A stretch of 64,000 nt of DNA from Elusimicrobiota bacterium (GCA_026388155.1 JAPLKI010000010.1:186001-250000), one strand, 5' to 3'; positions 33,048 through 42,792 are shown, counted from the stretch's first letter. Notes: generated by a model not told the origin, from the sequence alone. Translations and numbers: made by a program.

Positions 33048-34292
33048 ATGTCAACACTTCTTGCGGCTTTAAAAACTGAACGAGGGCGGCATGTGGCCGC
33101 GGCGGCGGGACTCGCCGGCCTTTCGGCCTCCTTCCTTTTCTGCGGCTATGAGTTTATACGTTCGCCTATAGAATCCATATTCATAGATAACTTCGGCGCG
33201 GCGGCAAAACCTTACGCCCTGAGTTGCGTGCCGGTGATGATGGGCCTGCTCATTTACCTCTACGGCAGGGCGTTGTCGGCTTTTGGCGCCGCACGGTCCA
33301 TGGCCGGGTCCATGCTTTTGTCAGGCGCGATGTTTGCCGCCGCCTATTTTTCTCTGGATTGGCTTGGCAAGCCGATGGTGTTTTTTTTGTTTATTTTCAA
33401 GGAATCCTATGTGGTAATAATTTCAGAGCAGTACTGGTCTTTCATCAACAGCGTAGTCAGGGATGAAGAAGGCAAGGTGTTTAACGGGCCGGTGGCGGGC
33501 TTGGGCGCTCTTGGCTCTTTGATAGGCGGTTTTCTGCTGGGTCATTACGCTGTGCGTCTGCACACGGAGTCTTTTATACTGCTGTCCGCTATATGCTTCC
33601 TGCCGGCTATGGCACTGATGTGGAAGGCTTACGGTCGGATCGCCGAGCCTAAGCCGGCGGCGGCTGAGGAAGGCGGTAAAAAGGGGCACCTCCATCTAAG
33701 CATACTCAGGGAGAACCGCACCATTCTTTTTATAGCTTTGATTATTTTCGCCACGCAGGTTGTGGCCACCGCCCTGGATCTGCGGTTCTCGCTGCTGGTG
33801 CAGGACGCTCTGCCGGATAAGGATTTGCGCACGGCATTCCTTGGCGGTTTCTGGATGAAGGTGAACATCTTTTCTTTTTCAATGCAGTTCCTGCTTGCGC
33901 CGCTTTTATTGCGCTACCTGTCGGTGCGCCGCATACAGACCGCCATTCCGGTAGTTCATGTGGCTACCTGCGTTCTGCTGCTTATCTACCCCAGCCTGTG
34001 GCTTGGCTCGGCGGCGTTTCTGCTGTTTAAAGGCATGGATTATTCTATTTTCCGCGCCTCAAAAGAAACCCTCTATATACCTTTCTCCTACGATACGCGT
34101 TACCGCGCCAAGCAGGTGGCCGATGCCTTCACATACAGGTTTTCAAAGGGTCTTACTTCCGTGGTGCTTTCAGTTATTAAATCTTTCAGCGCCATACCGG
34201 TTGCGGCCTACGCCGCTATGGGACTTGCGTTTTCAGCCGCCTGGCTGGGCCTCGCATTTCCGCTTACAGCCAAAAGAGCGACAAAAGTCTAA
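33048..34292 (+). CDS. ATP/ADP-translocase-like (Npt/TLC) or MFS membrane transporter
   Basis: 414 residues with about twelve hydrophobic segments. The stretch SKETLYIPFSYDTRYRAKQV, followed by DAFTYRFSKG, resembles the TLC nucleotide transporter block (KE-LYIPLS and KAK-D--G-R--K). SEQYWSFINSVVRDEEGKVF, then GLGALGSLIGGFLLG, match its earlier block. TLC carriers are best known in intracellular bacteria and plastids, but divergent members occur in free-living bacteria. The substrate may be nucleotides or something else. Start codon inside the repeat tail, no clear Shine-Dalgarno site. Confidence 0.6.
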   Translation: MSTLLAALKTERGRHVAAAAGLAGLSASFLFCGYEFIRSPIESIFIDNFGAAAKPYALSCVPVMMGLLIYLYGRALSAFGAARSMAGSMLLSGAMFAAAYFSLDWLGKPMVFFLFIFKESYVVIISEQYWSFINSVVRDEEGKVFNGPVAGLGALGSLIGGFLLGHYAVRLHTESFILLSAICFLPAMALMWKAYGRIAEPKPAAAEEGGKKGHLHLSILRENRTILFIALIIFATQVVATALDLRFSLLVQDALPDKDLRTAFLGGFWMKVNIFSFSMQFLLAPLLLRYLSVRRIQTAIPVVHVATCVLLLIYPSLWLGSAAFLLFKGMDYSIFRASKETLYIPFSYDTRYRAKQVADAFTYRFSKGLTSVVLSVIKSFSAIPVAAYAAMGLAFSAAWLGLAFPLTAKRATKV

Positions 34293-34372
34293 GCGTCTGG
34301 GAGTCTGAGAGTCAGGAAGCTCTACTTTTTGACTCCTAGACTCTATGACTCTCGACTCTTAGACTTTTCCTG
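34293..34372 (+). repeat. Heptad-arm hairpin repeat between convergent genes
   Basis: GTCTGGGAGTCTGAGAGTCAGG pairs with ACTCCTAGACTCTATGACTC and CGACTCTTAGAC. Repeating word GACTCTA. Lies between the transporter and PorV, which converge; probably the terminator for both. Confidence 0.6.
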
Positions 34373-34386
34373 CTGATTACTGTTTT

Positions 34387-35376
34387 TTAGAAGTTCCAAC
34401 TGGCCGAAATCCTGTGCACCGAGCCCAGGTCGCCGAAAGGGGACAGGGCGTAGTCTATGGAGTAGACGCCATATCGCAGCCCTGTACCCAGGGTTATATT
34501 GTGAAATCCGCCTACGGCGCTTATACTGCGGGTATTAAATCCCGCGCGCAAAGCGGCGTTAATTTTTTCCGAGAGCCCGATTTTTATTTCGCCGCCCATT
34601 GCGAGATAAGGCAGATTGTCTTTTTGCGCCACCACATCGGCTGTAATTGCGAAGTATTTTGTAAGTGTGGTCACGCTGCCAAAGCGCAATATCAGAGGCA
34701 GAGGGGTATCTTCCTTGTCGTAGCGCAGCGTTCCCATTATGTTCTGGGCCGACATGGCCAGGCGGAAGCGGTTGTCAAACAAATATGGAAACAGCAGGCC
34801 GATATCGGCTGAAATGGTGTTGTCGGAGGAATATAATTTTGAACGCACGAATTTGCCGGTTGCTCCGAGTATAAAGCGTTCTTCCGGCTCTTTGTTATAG
34901 CCGGTGATGTAGGTGGCAAAGCTTACCGAGGCGGAAATGTCGTATGGGGTGAATACGCCCAGATCAAAGCCGCTTGAGTCTGTTTTATGGATGGCGCCGA
35001 AGTTCATGTATTTGACAGCCACTCCCCAGGCTCCCACCTCGCCCGCGTTTTCGGCATAACCGAAATAATCCACAAAAGTTCCCGCCAGGTATGGGGCGTG
35101 CATGAATACCATTGATTTCTTTTTAATGGCCACAATACCCGCCGGGTTCCAATCCAGCGCGAAGGCGTCGTCGGCAAGAGCCGAATAGGCCTCGCCAAGG
35201 GCCGCTCCGCGCGCGCCCGAGGCTACCTTTAGAAACTGCGCGCCCGATGTGCCCACGGAACTGCTGCCAAACCCTGCCTGAACGGCAGGAGTCAGCGAGG
35301 GGGTAGCGTATAGCGCCAGCAGGACGATACAAAATGTCCCTCTGCCGCCTATGCTTTTAAAAACCGGTTTTTTCAT
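34387..35376 (-). CDS. PorV/PorQ-like outer-membrane beta-barrel protein
   Basis: 329 residues with a signal peptide (hydrophobic core LLALYATPSL). The mature start SGAQFLKVASGARGAALGEAYSALADDAFALDWNPAGI is typical of the PorV/PorQ (UPF0164) family of the T9SS. The rest alternates as strands and ends in SWNF. PorV is the sorting or shuttle protein of the type IX secretion system; the next gene has a FlgD-like C-terminal domain, as sorted proteins do. Whether a full T9SS exists cannot be seen here. Confidence 0.85.
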   Translation of the reverse strand: MKKPVFKSIGGRGTFCIVLLALYATPSLTPAVQAGFGSSSVGTSGAQFLKVASGARGAALGEAYSALADDAFALDWNPAGIVAIKKKSMVFMHAPYLAGTFVDYFGYAENAGEVGAWGVAVKYMNFGAIHKTDSSGFDLGVFTPYDISASVSFATYITGYNKEPEERFILGATGKFVRSKLYSSDNTISADIGLLFPYLFDNRFRLAMSAQNIMGTLRYDKEDTPLPLILRFGSVTTLTKYFAITADVVAQKDNLPYLAMGGEIKIGLSEKINAALRAGFNTRSISAVGGFHNITLGTGLRYGVYSIDYALSPFGDLGSVHRISASWNF

Positions 35377-35403
35377 AATAACTTCACTCCCGCTGTCCCA
35401 TTA

Positions 35404-35438
35404 TCGCTACCCTGTCCCCTGACCCCTATTCTCTGCTT
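35404..35438 (-). repeat. Single-arm heptad repeat between PorV and the FN3 gene
   Basis: CGCTACCCTGTCCCCTGACCCC with CTATTCTCTGC. No paired arm. Confidence 0.45.
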
Positions 35439-35440
35439 TT

Positions 35441-38400
35441 TCATCTTTCCACTACTACTTTAAAAACCTTGCCCGATTTTTTGTCGCTTGTCTGTATCAG
35501 CGCTATGTAAACGCCGCTGGCCGCTTTCTGTCCGGAATCGTTCTCTCCCGCCCAGGCAGCCATGCCGTTCGCATCCGCTTTTATATCGCGCACCAGCTCG
35601 CCCAGGAAAGTGTAAATCTTTAGTTTTGCGTATGGCGGCATATTGGTGAAGTGTACGATATCCGAAGCGCTTGAAGGCCTGTAAGGGTTCGGATAAATTT
35701 TTACGCCCGCAAGTCCGGCGGCCGGGTTGGATTCCATTATCTGAAAAATTGAAAGGTGCCAGCTTTGGGCTATAACGCGGTTTGCGGCTGTGTCTGAAAC
35801 CGAGGGTAGCGGAACCCACACTTCGTTGGTTTCGTCGTAAAGCGCCAGTATCAGCTTGCTGTGGTCGGTGCCCGGCGGCAGGTCGGACACCCGGTAAGAA
35901 ACGGTAAGGGTAACCGGTTTAAACAGGAGAGTGGGGGGAAAATAAGTGATTTCAAACCCTATATTGGTGGCTTTAAGCGAAGCCACGGCGGAAACCGGCG
36001 GGGCGAAGGAAATTTTAGGCTGCAATTTCATTTTGGTTGAACTTCCTATTGACCCGCTGGGCAAAAATATAGAAATGGGGCCGTAAGAGGTCTCAAGCGT
36101 TATTGTATTGTCCTGAAAAGCCACAGCTGGAGACTGGGTATAAAGAAGAGTTTTGGTCGAACCGGCCGTAACAAAATGCGAAGTCAGCTCCGATTGTCCC
36201 ACGGCCTGTATCTGCACCCAATAGGTGGTATCTGTAAGCAGGTTCGATAAAGCGCAGGTTTTTGCGTTCACTAAAACCGAGGTGCTGATAATCAGGAAAT
36301 CGGAGGTAGTGGATGCCTGCACCGTGTAAAGGGTGTGGGAGGAATTGCCGTTGTCTTCCCAATTTACTGAAAACCCGTCGGTTAAAAAGCCGGAGAAGGT
36401 CTTGTCGGGCAATAGCAAATATGGCGTTGTGGGAAGCGTAAGCGCTGTTCCAAGGGACACCGGCGGATCTGTGGGCACATTGGTCAGGTTAAGGGCGGAA
36501 ACCTGCAGATAGTAGGAAGCATTCGGGACCAGGCCGGTAAATGTGGCCGTAAGACTGGCGGTAACGGAAGACAGCACCGTGCCGGAAAACGCGGCTTCGG
36601 AAGAGATCTTCGCCAGATAATAGGTGATGTCCGGCGGGTTTGAGCCGCGTTTCCAGTTGATTGTTATGGAAGATACTCCAATGTCCAAAATATCCGAAAG
36701 CGGGTAGTGGCTGGCAGGGTCGTAGGCGCCGGTGGCCATAGGTGAAAATATCACTGTGGGGCTTGCGCGGTCCAGGCGGTTTACCGCCGTCACGCGCGTG
36801 TAATAGGTGGTATTGGAATATAAATCGGAAAAAGTGGCCGAGGAAAGTGTTGTGGTGGCGGAAGACAGAAAGGATGTAAAGCCGGAATCGTGATAAAATT
36901 CCGCCCAATAGCGCGTGTCGGCCGGGTTTGAATTGGTCTGCCAATTAAATGTTATGGCTGAAGGTGTCAGATCTGACGGCTTTGGAAGCTGTTGCGTAGG
37001 CGCGTTGGCTAAAGTTGATGTTGACGGAGTATAAACAAAATCCGGAACATTATCCCAGTTAAGCGTGCCGGCTCTGAAATAATAGCTTGCATTGGGGGAG
37101 AGCCCCGCAATGCTCAAAGCCGCGGTCTGCGGCATATTGGAGCGCGAAGAAAAAATCACCCCCTGAAAATCGGCGGAGGTGGAGGTCTCTAAAAGATATT
37201 TTTCCCCCGTAAAGTCCGGCGGCCAGGAGGCCGGCAAAGTCCAGCCGACCGTTACGCTCGAATAAAACACGCCGCTTATCAGCTGATTGAGAAGGGGCGG
37301 GGCCAGAGTTGATTTTTTTGACGGGGTGGTGTTGCTGTAAACGGTTGTGCCGCTGTATAATGAGCCCGCCCTGTAATTGAAGACGGTATTCGCCGGCAGT
37401 CCCTCCACGATCAGGCCGGCGGCGTCGCTGTTTACCGTGGCGGAGCTCGCGAAAACCCAGCTGAAATACTGGTAGGTGGAGGCTTCAACCACATAGCTGT
37501 CCGCTCCCGCGCTCGTAAATGACACGGCCGCGCTTGTTACCCAGACCGAGCCAAGGACTACCGACTCAAGCGGTCCCGGCAAAGAGGTTTTTGCCACATT
37601 AAGGTCAGTGTAATGCGGAGCTTTGTTCCAGGTGAGCGTTCCAAGGCGTAAGTAATAGCTGGTATTCGGTTTCAGTTCCGAAAGCGTCAGGGAATTTAAC
37701 TGGTTCAGGTCTGTGGAGGAAGAATGAACTATGGAGCCCGCGCCGAACGGGGCGGAGGAGCCTTCAAAGCGGTAGCCCTCGCAGGAGAAAGCCTGCGGTG
37801 AGGCGGGGAGCGGAGTGAAAGTCACTGTCAGGGATCGCGGGCCCGGGAGCGTAGCCGTGGTGTTGGAGGAAAACGGCAGGGCAAGCGTTATAGTGGAAGG
37901 CGCGCCCGTGTAGTTGGCATCCAAATTCCCGTTAAGCGAAGCCGCCCTGAAGTACCAGGTGGTGTTCGGTTCAAGGTTTTGAACGGTGAGCGTGCTGCGC
38001 GTCATGTCATAGACGGAAGATGAAAGGATAATACCGGAACCGTTGAAATTGGTTGATGATGCCTCAAGGCGGTAACCAAGCGCCGACGCCGCGGGAGGAC
38101 TTGCCGGGAGCGCTGTCCAGCCAAGCGATGCCCACTGGTCGCTGAAGTTCAATAGCTGCGGATTCTGCAATTTGGCGGAGAGCGTGACGAATTGGCCGTA
38201 ATCAAAATTGGCGGCTCCGTTCCAGTTAAGCGCGCCGACCTTGTAATAGTATGTGGTATTGCGGTCCAGGCCGGTAAGACCAAAGCTTGAGGTGTAGTGT
38301 TCGGCGCTGTTCAGCGCTATTGGTAAACTGTCGAAAATATTCGAGGTTGAAAGCATAAGCCGGTAGCCCTCGGAATCCTGCGCCTGGGCGGGGCCTGAAA

Positions 38401-39106
38401 CAGCCGTCCAGGAAACCGTGGCGCTGGTTTCGTAAACCATATTGCTCAGCGTGCGCAGGTTAAGGGCCATGGTAGCCGTGGAAATATCAGGTGCGGTGAA
38501 AACGGTTTTGTTTCCGTAAAGGTTCACGGCCCGCACCCTCAAAAAATAGGTGGTGTTCGCGGCAAGACCGCCTAATATAACCGGCGGATAGTTTTCAGCG
38601 TAGGTTTTTGAATTTGAAAAGCCGGAATTGTCGGCGTATTGGATTTCATAATCGGTCCAATCCGGATTGCCGTTGATCTCCCAGGCAACGCTTATCTGCG
38701 CGGTGACCGATGAATCAGCTGTGAAATATTCCGAGATAAAATAAGGGGTTGTCGGCGCGGCGGCGTAAGTTACGGATGAAATCTGGTTGAGCGGATTATA
38801 GGAGGCGTCGCTTTGATTTTTTACACGGAAATAATAAATGGTGTCCGGGTTCAAGTTCGTATAAGCGGCGCTGTTGGTTAACACCGTGCCTGTCGCTGTA
38901 AGAGCGGAGAAATCGGTTGCGGTCGAGAGGGCGGCTATAAAAGATGTTCCGGCGTCCCAACTGAAAGACAGTGTGTTCGCTGTGACGCCGGTATTGCCGG
39001 GGTGTAAATTGATCTGGGCTGCGAGGCCGCCCGAGAAAACAAAAAAGAACCCCGCGGCCAAAAAGAACAACGGAAATCCGCGCCGGGGCGAATTGTAACT
39101 GGGCAT
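35441..39106 (-). CDS. Giant secreted protein with fibronectin type III repeats and FlgD-like tail
   Basis: 1221 residues. Signal peptide (RRGFPLFFLAAGFFFVF) followed by about ten FN3-like repeats with the recurring phrase L-P-NTTYY-R (for example GLAANTTYFLRVRAVN, DLYSNTTYYTRVTAVN). Then a beta domain (ITLETSYGPISIFLPSGS) and a C-terminal FlgD-like Ig domain: KIYPNPYRPS, LKIYTFLGELVRDI and GVYIALIQ. This tail resembles the T9SS type A sorting signal region. Likely exported to the surface as an adhesin or matrix protein. The ATG at 39106 is chosen; a TTG 42 bases earlier is less likely. PorV lies right behind it. Confidence 0.85.
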   Translation of the reverse strand: MPSYNSPRRGFPLFFLAAGFFFVFSGGLAAQINLHPGNTGVTANTLSFSWDAGTSFIAALSTATDFSALTATGTVLTNSAAYTNLNPDTIYYFRVKNQSDASYNPLNQISSVTYAAAPTTPYFISEYFTADSSVTAQISVAWEINGNPDWTDYEIQYADNSGFSNSKTYAENYPPVILGGLAANTTYFLRVRAVNLYGNKTVFTAPDISTATMALNLRTLSNMVYETSATVSWTAVSGPAQAQDSEGYRLMLSTSNIFDSLPIALNSAEHYTSSFGLTGLDRNTTYYYKVGALNWNGAANFDYGQFVTLSAKLQNPQLLNFSDQWASLGWTALPASPPAASALGYRLEASSTNFNGSGIILSSSVYDMTRSTLTVQNLEPNTTWYFRAASLNGNLDANYTGAPSTITLALPFSSNTTATLPGPRSLTVTFTPLPASPQAFSCEGYRFEGSSAPFGAGSIVHSSSTDLNQLNSLTLSELKPNTSYYLRLGTLTWNKAPHYTDLNVAKTSLPGPLESVVLGSVWVTSAAVSFTSAGADSYVVEASTYQYFSWVFASSATVNSDAAGLIVEGLPANTVFNYRAGSLYSGTTVYSNTTPSKKSTLAPPLLNQLISGVFYSSVTVGWTLPASWPPDFTGEKYLLETSTSADFQGVIFSSRSNMPQTAALSIAGLSPNASYYFRAGTLNWDNVPDFVYTPSTSTLANAPTQQLPKPSDLTPSAITFNWQTNSNPADTRYWAEFYHDSGFTSFLSSATTTLSSATFSDLYSNTTYYTRVTAVNRLDRASPTVIFSPMATGAYDPASHYPLSDILDIGVSSITINWKRGSNPPDITYYLAKISSEAAFSGTVLSSVTASLTATFTGLVPNASYYLQVSALNLTNVPTDPPVSLGTALTLPTTPYLLLPDKTFSGFLTDGFSVNWEDNGNSSHTLYTVQASTTSDFLIISTSVLVNAKTCALSNLLTDTTYWVQIQAVGQSELTSHFVTAGSTKTLLYTQSPAVAFQDNTITLETSYGPISIFLPSGSIGSSTKMKLQPKISFAPPVSAVASLKATNIGFEITYFPPTLLFKPVTLTVSYRVSDLPPGTDHSKLILALYDETNEVWVPLPSVSDTAANRVIAQSWHLSIFQIMESNPAAGLAGVKIYPNPYRPSSASDIVHFTNMPPYAKLKIYTFLGELVRDIKADANGMAAWAGENDSGQKAASGVYIALIQTSDKKSGKVFKVVVER

Positions 39107-39165
39107 AATAGTATAGTTTAGCAAAGAGGTATTAAAAATCAATGGCAAATATGTTACAGAGTAAA

Positions 39166-39179
39166 CGGGGGCGCCCCCG
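39166..39179. other. Perfect 14-base GC palindrome
   Basis: CGGGGGCGCCCCCG in the divergent gap between the FN3 gene and the propeller-like gene; could be a terminator stem or a regulator site. Confidence 0.35.
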
Positions 39180-39185
39180 CCTTTA

Positions 39186-39213
39186 TTGAAATGACTGCCA
39201 TTTCTATTATATT
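39186..39213 (+). promoter_or_regulatory. Candidate promoter of the propeller-like gene
   Basis: TTGAAA (39186-39191), 16 bases, then TATATT (39208-39213). The leader to the ATG at 39318 is about 100 bases and contains the word TTAAAATGAAAGT, which recurs at the start codon. Confidence 0.45.
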
Positions 39214-39317
39214 ATAGGGTCAGAGCACTAGCCGTGCGAGTTTTTAAAATGAAAGTGGAAAGTGCTTAAGTCGATCGAAAAATACTGCTTTTTTTGAACC
39301 GTACCGGAACTCTTAAA

Positions 39318-40529
39318 ATGAAAGTAAAGACCGTCCTTTTTTCCGCGTTAGTCATTTTGTGCGGTTTTTCAGAAGGCGCGCGGGCTGCGGACAATACGGG
39401 GAGCCCCGCCAAGCTTGGGTTGGTTCAGGGAGAACTCCCGCACCAGCAGGCCACCATAGGCGCGCGCCAGGAAACCACTATAGGCCCGGCGGAGGGTTTA
39501 CCGGTACGGCCGGCCCGGACGCCGGAACACAAAAGCCTTGAGTTCTCCGTGAAGCAGGTCGGCCCTCTTTTTGAAGTTAAGGGGGCTTCCACCCAGGTAA
39601 TAGGCCAGGGCGGAAATTACGCGGTTGCCGCCGGCGGGGGGAAAACAGTCTGGTTCCTTAACAATATCTGGATCGGCGAGGTCCCGGCAGCCGGCCAGCC
39701 TGCCCGTTGGGGCATAATTGAGGGCGGGGTGGCCCTGTCTGCCTCCAGTTCCCCATACTCTTTAAAAAGCGGTCTGAATTATGTGCTGGATGAAAACCGC
39801 TGGCCGATACCGTTTCTTTCCTCGGATTTCAGGGAATACATTCAGGTGCGTAAATTCTGGCCGCGCGCCGGTCTTAAAACCGAAAAGAAGTATTACGCGT
39901 TTTACTCCATCCTGAATAATTTCGGCAGCGGCCCTTATGATTATTTCCGCGTCGGGCAGGGGCTCGCTTTTTCCGACAATCCCGAGGGCCCTTACAAAAA
40001 AGTGGAAATCGGCCTGTCATACGCCCTATGGAGCGATGTGGAACCCGCCTTCGGCTCGGCCGCTTTTTCCGACAGCGACGGCTGGCTGTATATTTACGGC
40101 CGGGTAATGACCGAGCCGGGCAAGTATGCCGCGGCGCTCTCAAGAGTAAAGCCCGCGGATATAGAGAGCAGGGAAAAGTACGAGTACTACAGCCTGGACG
40201 CCTCAAGCGGGGTGTGGACCTCCGATTTGACCGAACTTACTCCGGTCATGGAAAATATGCCGGAGGAATTTTCTGTTTCTTATAATGAACATCTGAAAAG
40301 CTACCTGGCTCTTTACCTGGACATCGAAGACACGGAAATTTTATTGATGAGAGCCGACTATCCCTGGGGACCGTGGAAAGACCCCGTGAAAATAACGGCC
40401 TGTTCCAAAGAAGAGTACTGCTCCGGCGGCAAGGAGCAGCCCCTGTTCTCGCTTGAAGAAGGAAAAAAGACCTTTTTCACTCTTGAAAAAAAGAATATGC
40501 CGTATATCTACGAACTCACGTTTCAGTAA
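39318..40529 (+). CDS. Secreted protein of the DUF4185/propeller-like type
   Basis: 403 residues. Signal peptide (VKTVLFSALVILCGF, ARAA cut). The mature chain has repeated blade-like phrases (GLAFSDNPEGPYKKVE, YPWGPWKDPVK, SDSDGWLYIYGR) as in glycan-acting beta-propellers or DUF4185. I do not see catalytic acids arranged as in a known glycosidase. Extracytoplasmic, possibly sugar binding. The start at 39318 has only a weak GGAA upstream. A TTG 24 bases earlier is not favoured. Confidence 0.6.
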   Translation: MKVKTVLFSALVILCGFSEGARAADNTGSPAKLGLVQGELPHQQATIGARQETTIGPAEGLPVRPARTPEHKSLEFSVKQVGPLFEVKGASTQVIGQGGNYAVAAGGGKTVWFLNNIWIGEVPAAGQPARWGIIEGGVALSASSSPYSLKSGLNYVLDENRWPIPFLSSDFREYIQVRKFWPRAGLKTEKKYYAFYSILNNFGSGPYDYFRVGQGLAFSDNPEGPYKKVEIGLSYALWSDVEPAFGSAAFSDSDGWLYIYGRVMTEPGKYAAALSRVKPADIESREKYEYYSLDASSGVWTSDLTELTPVMENMPEEFSVSYNEHLKSYLALYLDIEDTEILLMRADYPWGPWKDPVKITACSKEEYCSGGKEQPLFSLEEGKKTFFTLEKKNMPYIYELTFQ

Positions 40530-40545
40530 ATCACGAGAGGCGCGC

Positions 40546-41664
40546 ATGGCTGACTATAACATACTGGTGATAAACCCCGGCTCCACCTCCGACGAGGTGA
40601 GTTTTTTCCGCGGCGAAAAACTGGTTTTTCATAAGGTAGTCCGGTACAACCCGGAGGACCTGAAAGCCTACGAATTTAAAAAAGTAACCGCCCAATATAA
40701 ATTCAGGAAAGGCTTGGTGCTTGACACCCTGAAAGAGCACAAGGTGGAGCTATCGGAGCTGCATGCCATTATAGGCCGCGGCGGGGTACTCCGGTCCATA
40801 GAGGGCGGGGTTTACGCGGTTAACGAAAACATGCTTAAAGACCTTAACGAAGGCGTAATGGGAGACCACCCTTCAAATCTGGGGGGAATACTCGCCTACA
40901 ACATAGCCGCCATGTGCGGCGCCGCGGCGTTTATAGCCGACCCGGTGACGGTTGACGAGATGGAGCCTTTGGCCAGGTATTCGGGCATGCCGGAGAACCC
41001 GAGGATTTCAATTTTTCACGCGCTTAACCAGAAAAGGGTGGCCCGCCACGCGGCCCGCCAGCTTGGCAAACCATACGAAGACTGCCGCCTGATCGTAATG
41101 CACGGCGGCGGCGGCGTTTCGGTAGGGGCGCACATAGGCGGCAGGGTGGTGGATGTAAATAACGGGCTTGAGGGCGACGGGCCCTTCACGCCGCAGCGCT
41201 CCGGCAGCGTGCCGGCTGCCGGGCTGATAAAAATGTGTTTCTCGGGCAAATACACTTTGGCCGAAATGAAGCTCAAGCTGAAAGGCCGCGGCGGCCTTGT
41301 GGCTTACACCGGCACCTCCGACTGCATAGCCCTTGAAAAATATATCCTGACCGGCGAGATAAAGCCTAATTCCGGCCTTGACCCGGCAAAAATTTCGCGC
41401 GAAAAGGCCAAAGAGGCGGTGCTTGCCATGGCCTATCAGATTTCAAAAGAGATAGCCTCCCTGTCGGCGGTGCTTGAAGGCAAGGTGGACGCTATAGTAC
41501 TTACAGGCGGGCTCGCCTACGACCAGATAGTGGTACCTGAAATCAAACGCCGTGTGGACTGGATAGCCCCGGTGCTAAGCTACCCCGGCGGCGATGAAAT
41601 GCGCGCCTTGCGCGTGGCGGCGCAAACCGGCCTTAAGCATCCCGCCAAGGTAAAGGTGTACTAA
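40546..41664 (+). CDS. buk: Butyrate kinase
   Basis: 372 residues. Forms ATP and butyrate (or branched acid) from the acyl phosphate. YNILVINPGSTSDEVSFF, HALNQKRVARHAA, MHGGGGVSVGAHIGGRVVDVNNGLEGDGPFTP and LTGGLAYD are family blocks. ASKHA fold. The start is the ATG after CGAGAGG; longer frames overlap the previous gene. Paired with ptb downstream, a standard acyl-CoA to acid route. Confidence 0.93.
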   Translation: MADYNILVINPGSTSDEVSFFRGEKLVFHKVVRYNPEDLKAYEFKKVTAQYKFRKGLVLDTLKEHKVELSELHAIIGRGGVLRSIEGGVYAVNENMLKDLNEGVMGDHPSNLGGILAYNIAAMCGAAAFIADPVTVDEMEPLARYSGMPENPRISIFHALNQKRVARHAARQLGKPYEDCRLIVMHGGGGVSVGAHIGGRVVDVNNGLEGDGPFTPQRSGSVPAAGLIKMCFSGKYTLAEMKLKLKGRGGLVAYTGTSDCIALEKYILTGEIKPNSGLDPAKISREKAKEAVLAMAYQISKEIASLSAVLEGKVDAIVLTGGLAYDQIVVPEIKRRVDWIAPVLSYPGGDEMRALRVAAQTGLKHPAKVKVY

Positions 41665-41665
41665 C

Positions 41666-41700
41666 TGCCGTATGCCATAAGCCGTAAGCCATAGGCAGAA
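41666..41700 (+). repeat. Single-arm heptad repeat between buk and ptb
   Basis: GCCGTAT, GCCATAA, GCCGTAA, GCCATAG. No paired arm. Confidence 0.6.
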
Positions 41701-41719
41701 AAACTACAGGAGAAAAATC

Positions 41720-42649
41720 ATGAAATTCCGTAACTTTGAAGAGTTGATGCGGCTTGTTAAAGACAAGCCGAACCGGATAGTGGTGCCCGGCGCGAATAAT
41801 GAGGAAGTGCTGGAAGCCATAAAAATGGGGGTTGAACACCGCATAATTTCCGGCGGCATACTTGTGGGACCGAAAGCCCAGGTTGAGGCTGCGGCGGCGA
41901 AAGTCGGAGTAAAACTGGACATTTTTGAAATCATAGACATGTCCGATTGCGCCGAAATGTGCAATAAGGCCGTGGACCTTGTAAAAGCCGGCAAAGGAGA
42001 CTTCCTTGTCAAGGGCCTGGTGGACACGAAGTTCTACATGAAGGCCATACTGCGCAAGGAAGTCGGCGCGGTGGCCGAAGGGACGGTGCTCAGCCATTTT
42101 GTGCTTTTTGAACTGGCCAACTATCACAAGCTTTTCGCCGTTACCGACGCGGCCATAATGATAAACCCCACACTGGAGCAGAAGGCGAAGATCACCCGCA
42201 ACGCCGTGGATATGATGCGTATGCTGGGAGTGGAAAAGCCCAATGTGGCCGTGATCTGCCCGGTGGAAAAAGTAAACCCCAATATCCCCAGCACTCTGGA
42301 CGCGGAGGCCCTTGTGAAGATGAACAGGGAGGGGACTTTAAAGAATTGTGTGGTGGAAGGTCCTTATGACATTTACATCTCATTCTCCAAGGAACTGGCG
42401 GCGGAAAAAGGCATAAAAGGCGCCGCCGTTCCCGGCGAAACCGACATAGCGCTTTTTCCTAACCTGGATTCGGCCAACCCGGTGTATAAATGCCTGTCGT
42501 TTTTCGGCGCGGGCGTGAAATCGGCCGCTCTGCTTGCCGGGTCCAATATCCCGGTAATACTGCCGTCCCGCACCGACTCGCCTGTGACGAAGCTGCACTC
42601 CATAGCGCTGGCGGGTTTTCTTAAGACCCAGGCGAAGGTCTGCGCCTGA
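41720..42649 (+). CDS. ptb: Phosphate butyryltransferase
   Basis: 309 residues. Converts butyryl-CoA and phosphate to butyryl phosphate. VVPGANNEEVLEAIKMG, GGILVGPKAQVE, FLVKGLVDTKFYMKAIL and FAVTDAAIMINP are typical. AGGAG precedes the ATG. It may accept isobutyryl- or isovaleryl-CoA, giving ATP from amino-acid fermentation. Terminal step of a fermentative pathway whose earlier enzymes are not in the window. Confidence 0.93.
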   Translation: MKFRNFEELMRLVKDKPNRIVVPGANNEEVLEAIKMGVEHRIISGGILVGPKAQVEAAAAKVGVKLDIFEIIDMSDCAEMCNKAVDLVKAGKGDFLVKGLVDTKFYMKAILRKEVGAVAEGTVLSHFVLFELANYHKLFAVTDAAIMINPTLEQKAKITRNAVDMMRMLGVEKPNVAVICPVEKVNPNIPSTLDAEALVKMNREGTLKNCVVEGPYDIYISFSKELAAEKGIKGAAVPGETDIALFPNLDSANPVYKCLSFFGAGVKSAALLAGSNIPVILPSRTDSPVTKLHSIALAGFLKTQAKVCA

Positions 42650-42654
42650 CAGGG

Positions 42655-42781
42655 ACGGAGGCGAGCGAATAGGGAAGGATTGATTTATTTTTGCAGCTCT
42701 ACACTAGTTAAAGTCGGAAGCTTTGATTAGTCTGCCGGAACTTCAGCGCTTCAGAGCTTATAGCTCTTCAGCTCTAGCTTA
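42655..42781 (+). repeat. Heptad-type arms before the SEC-C gene
   Basis: CAGCGCTTCAGAGC and TATAGCTCTTCAGCTC with GAACTTCAG on the left form a weak, mostly single-arm array; related words occur at 47.4 kb. Confidence 0.45.
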
Positions 42782-42792
42782 AGGAGACACTT

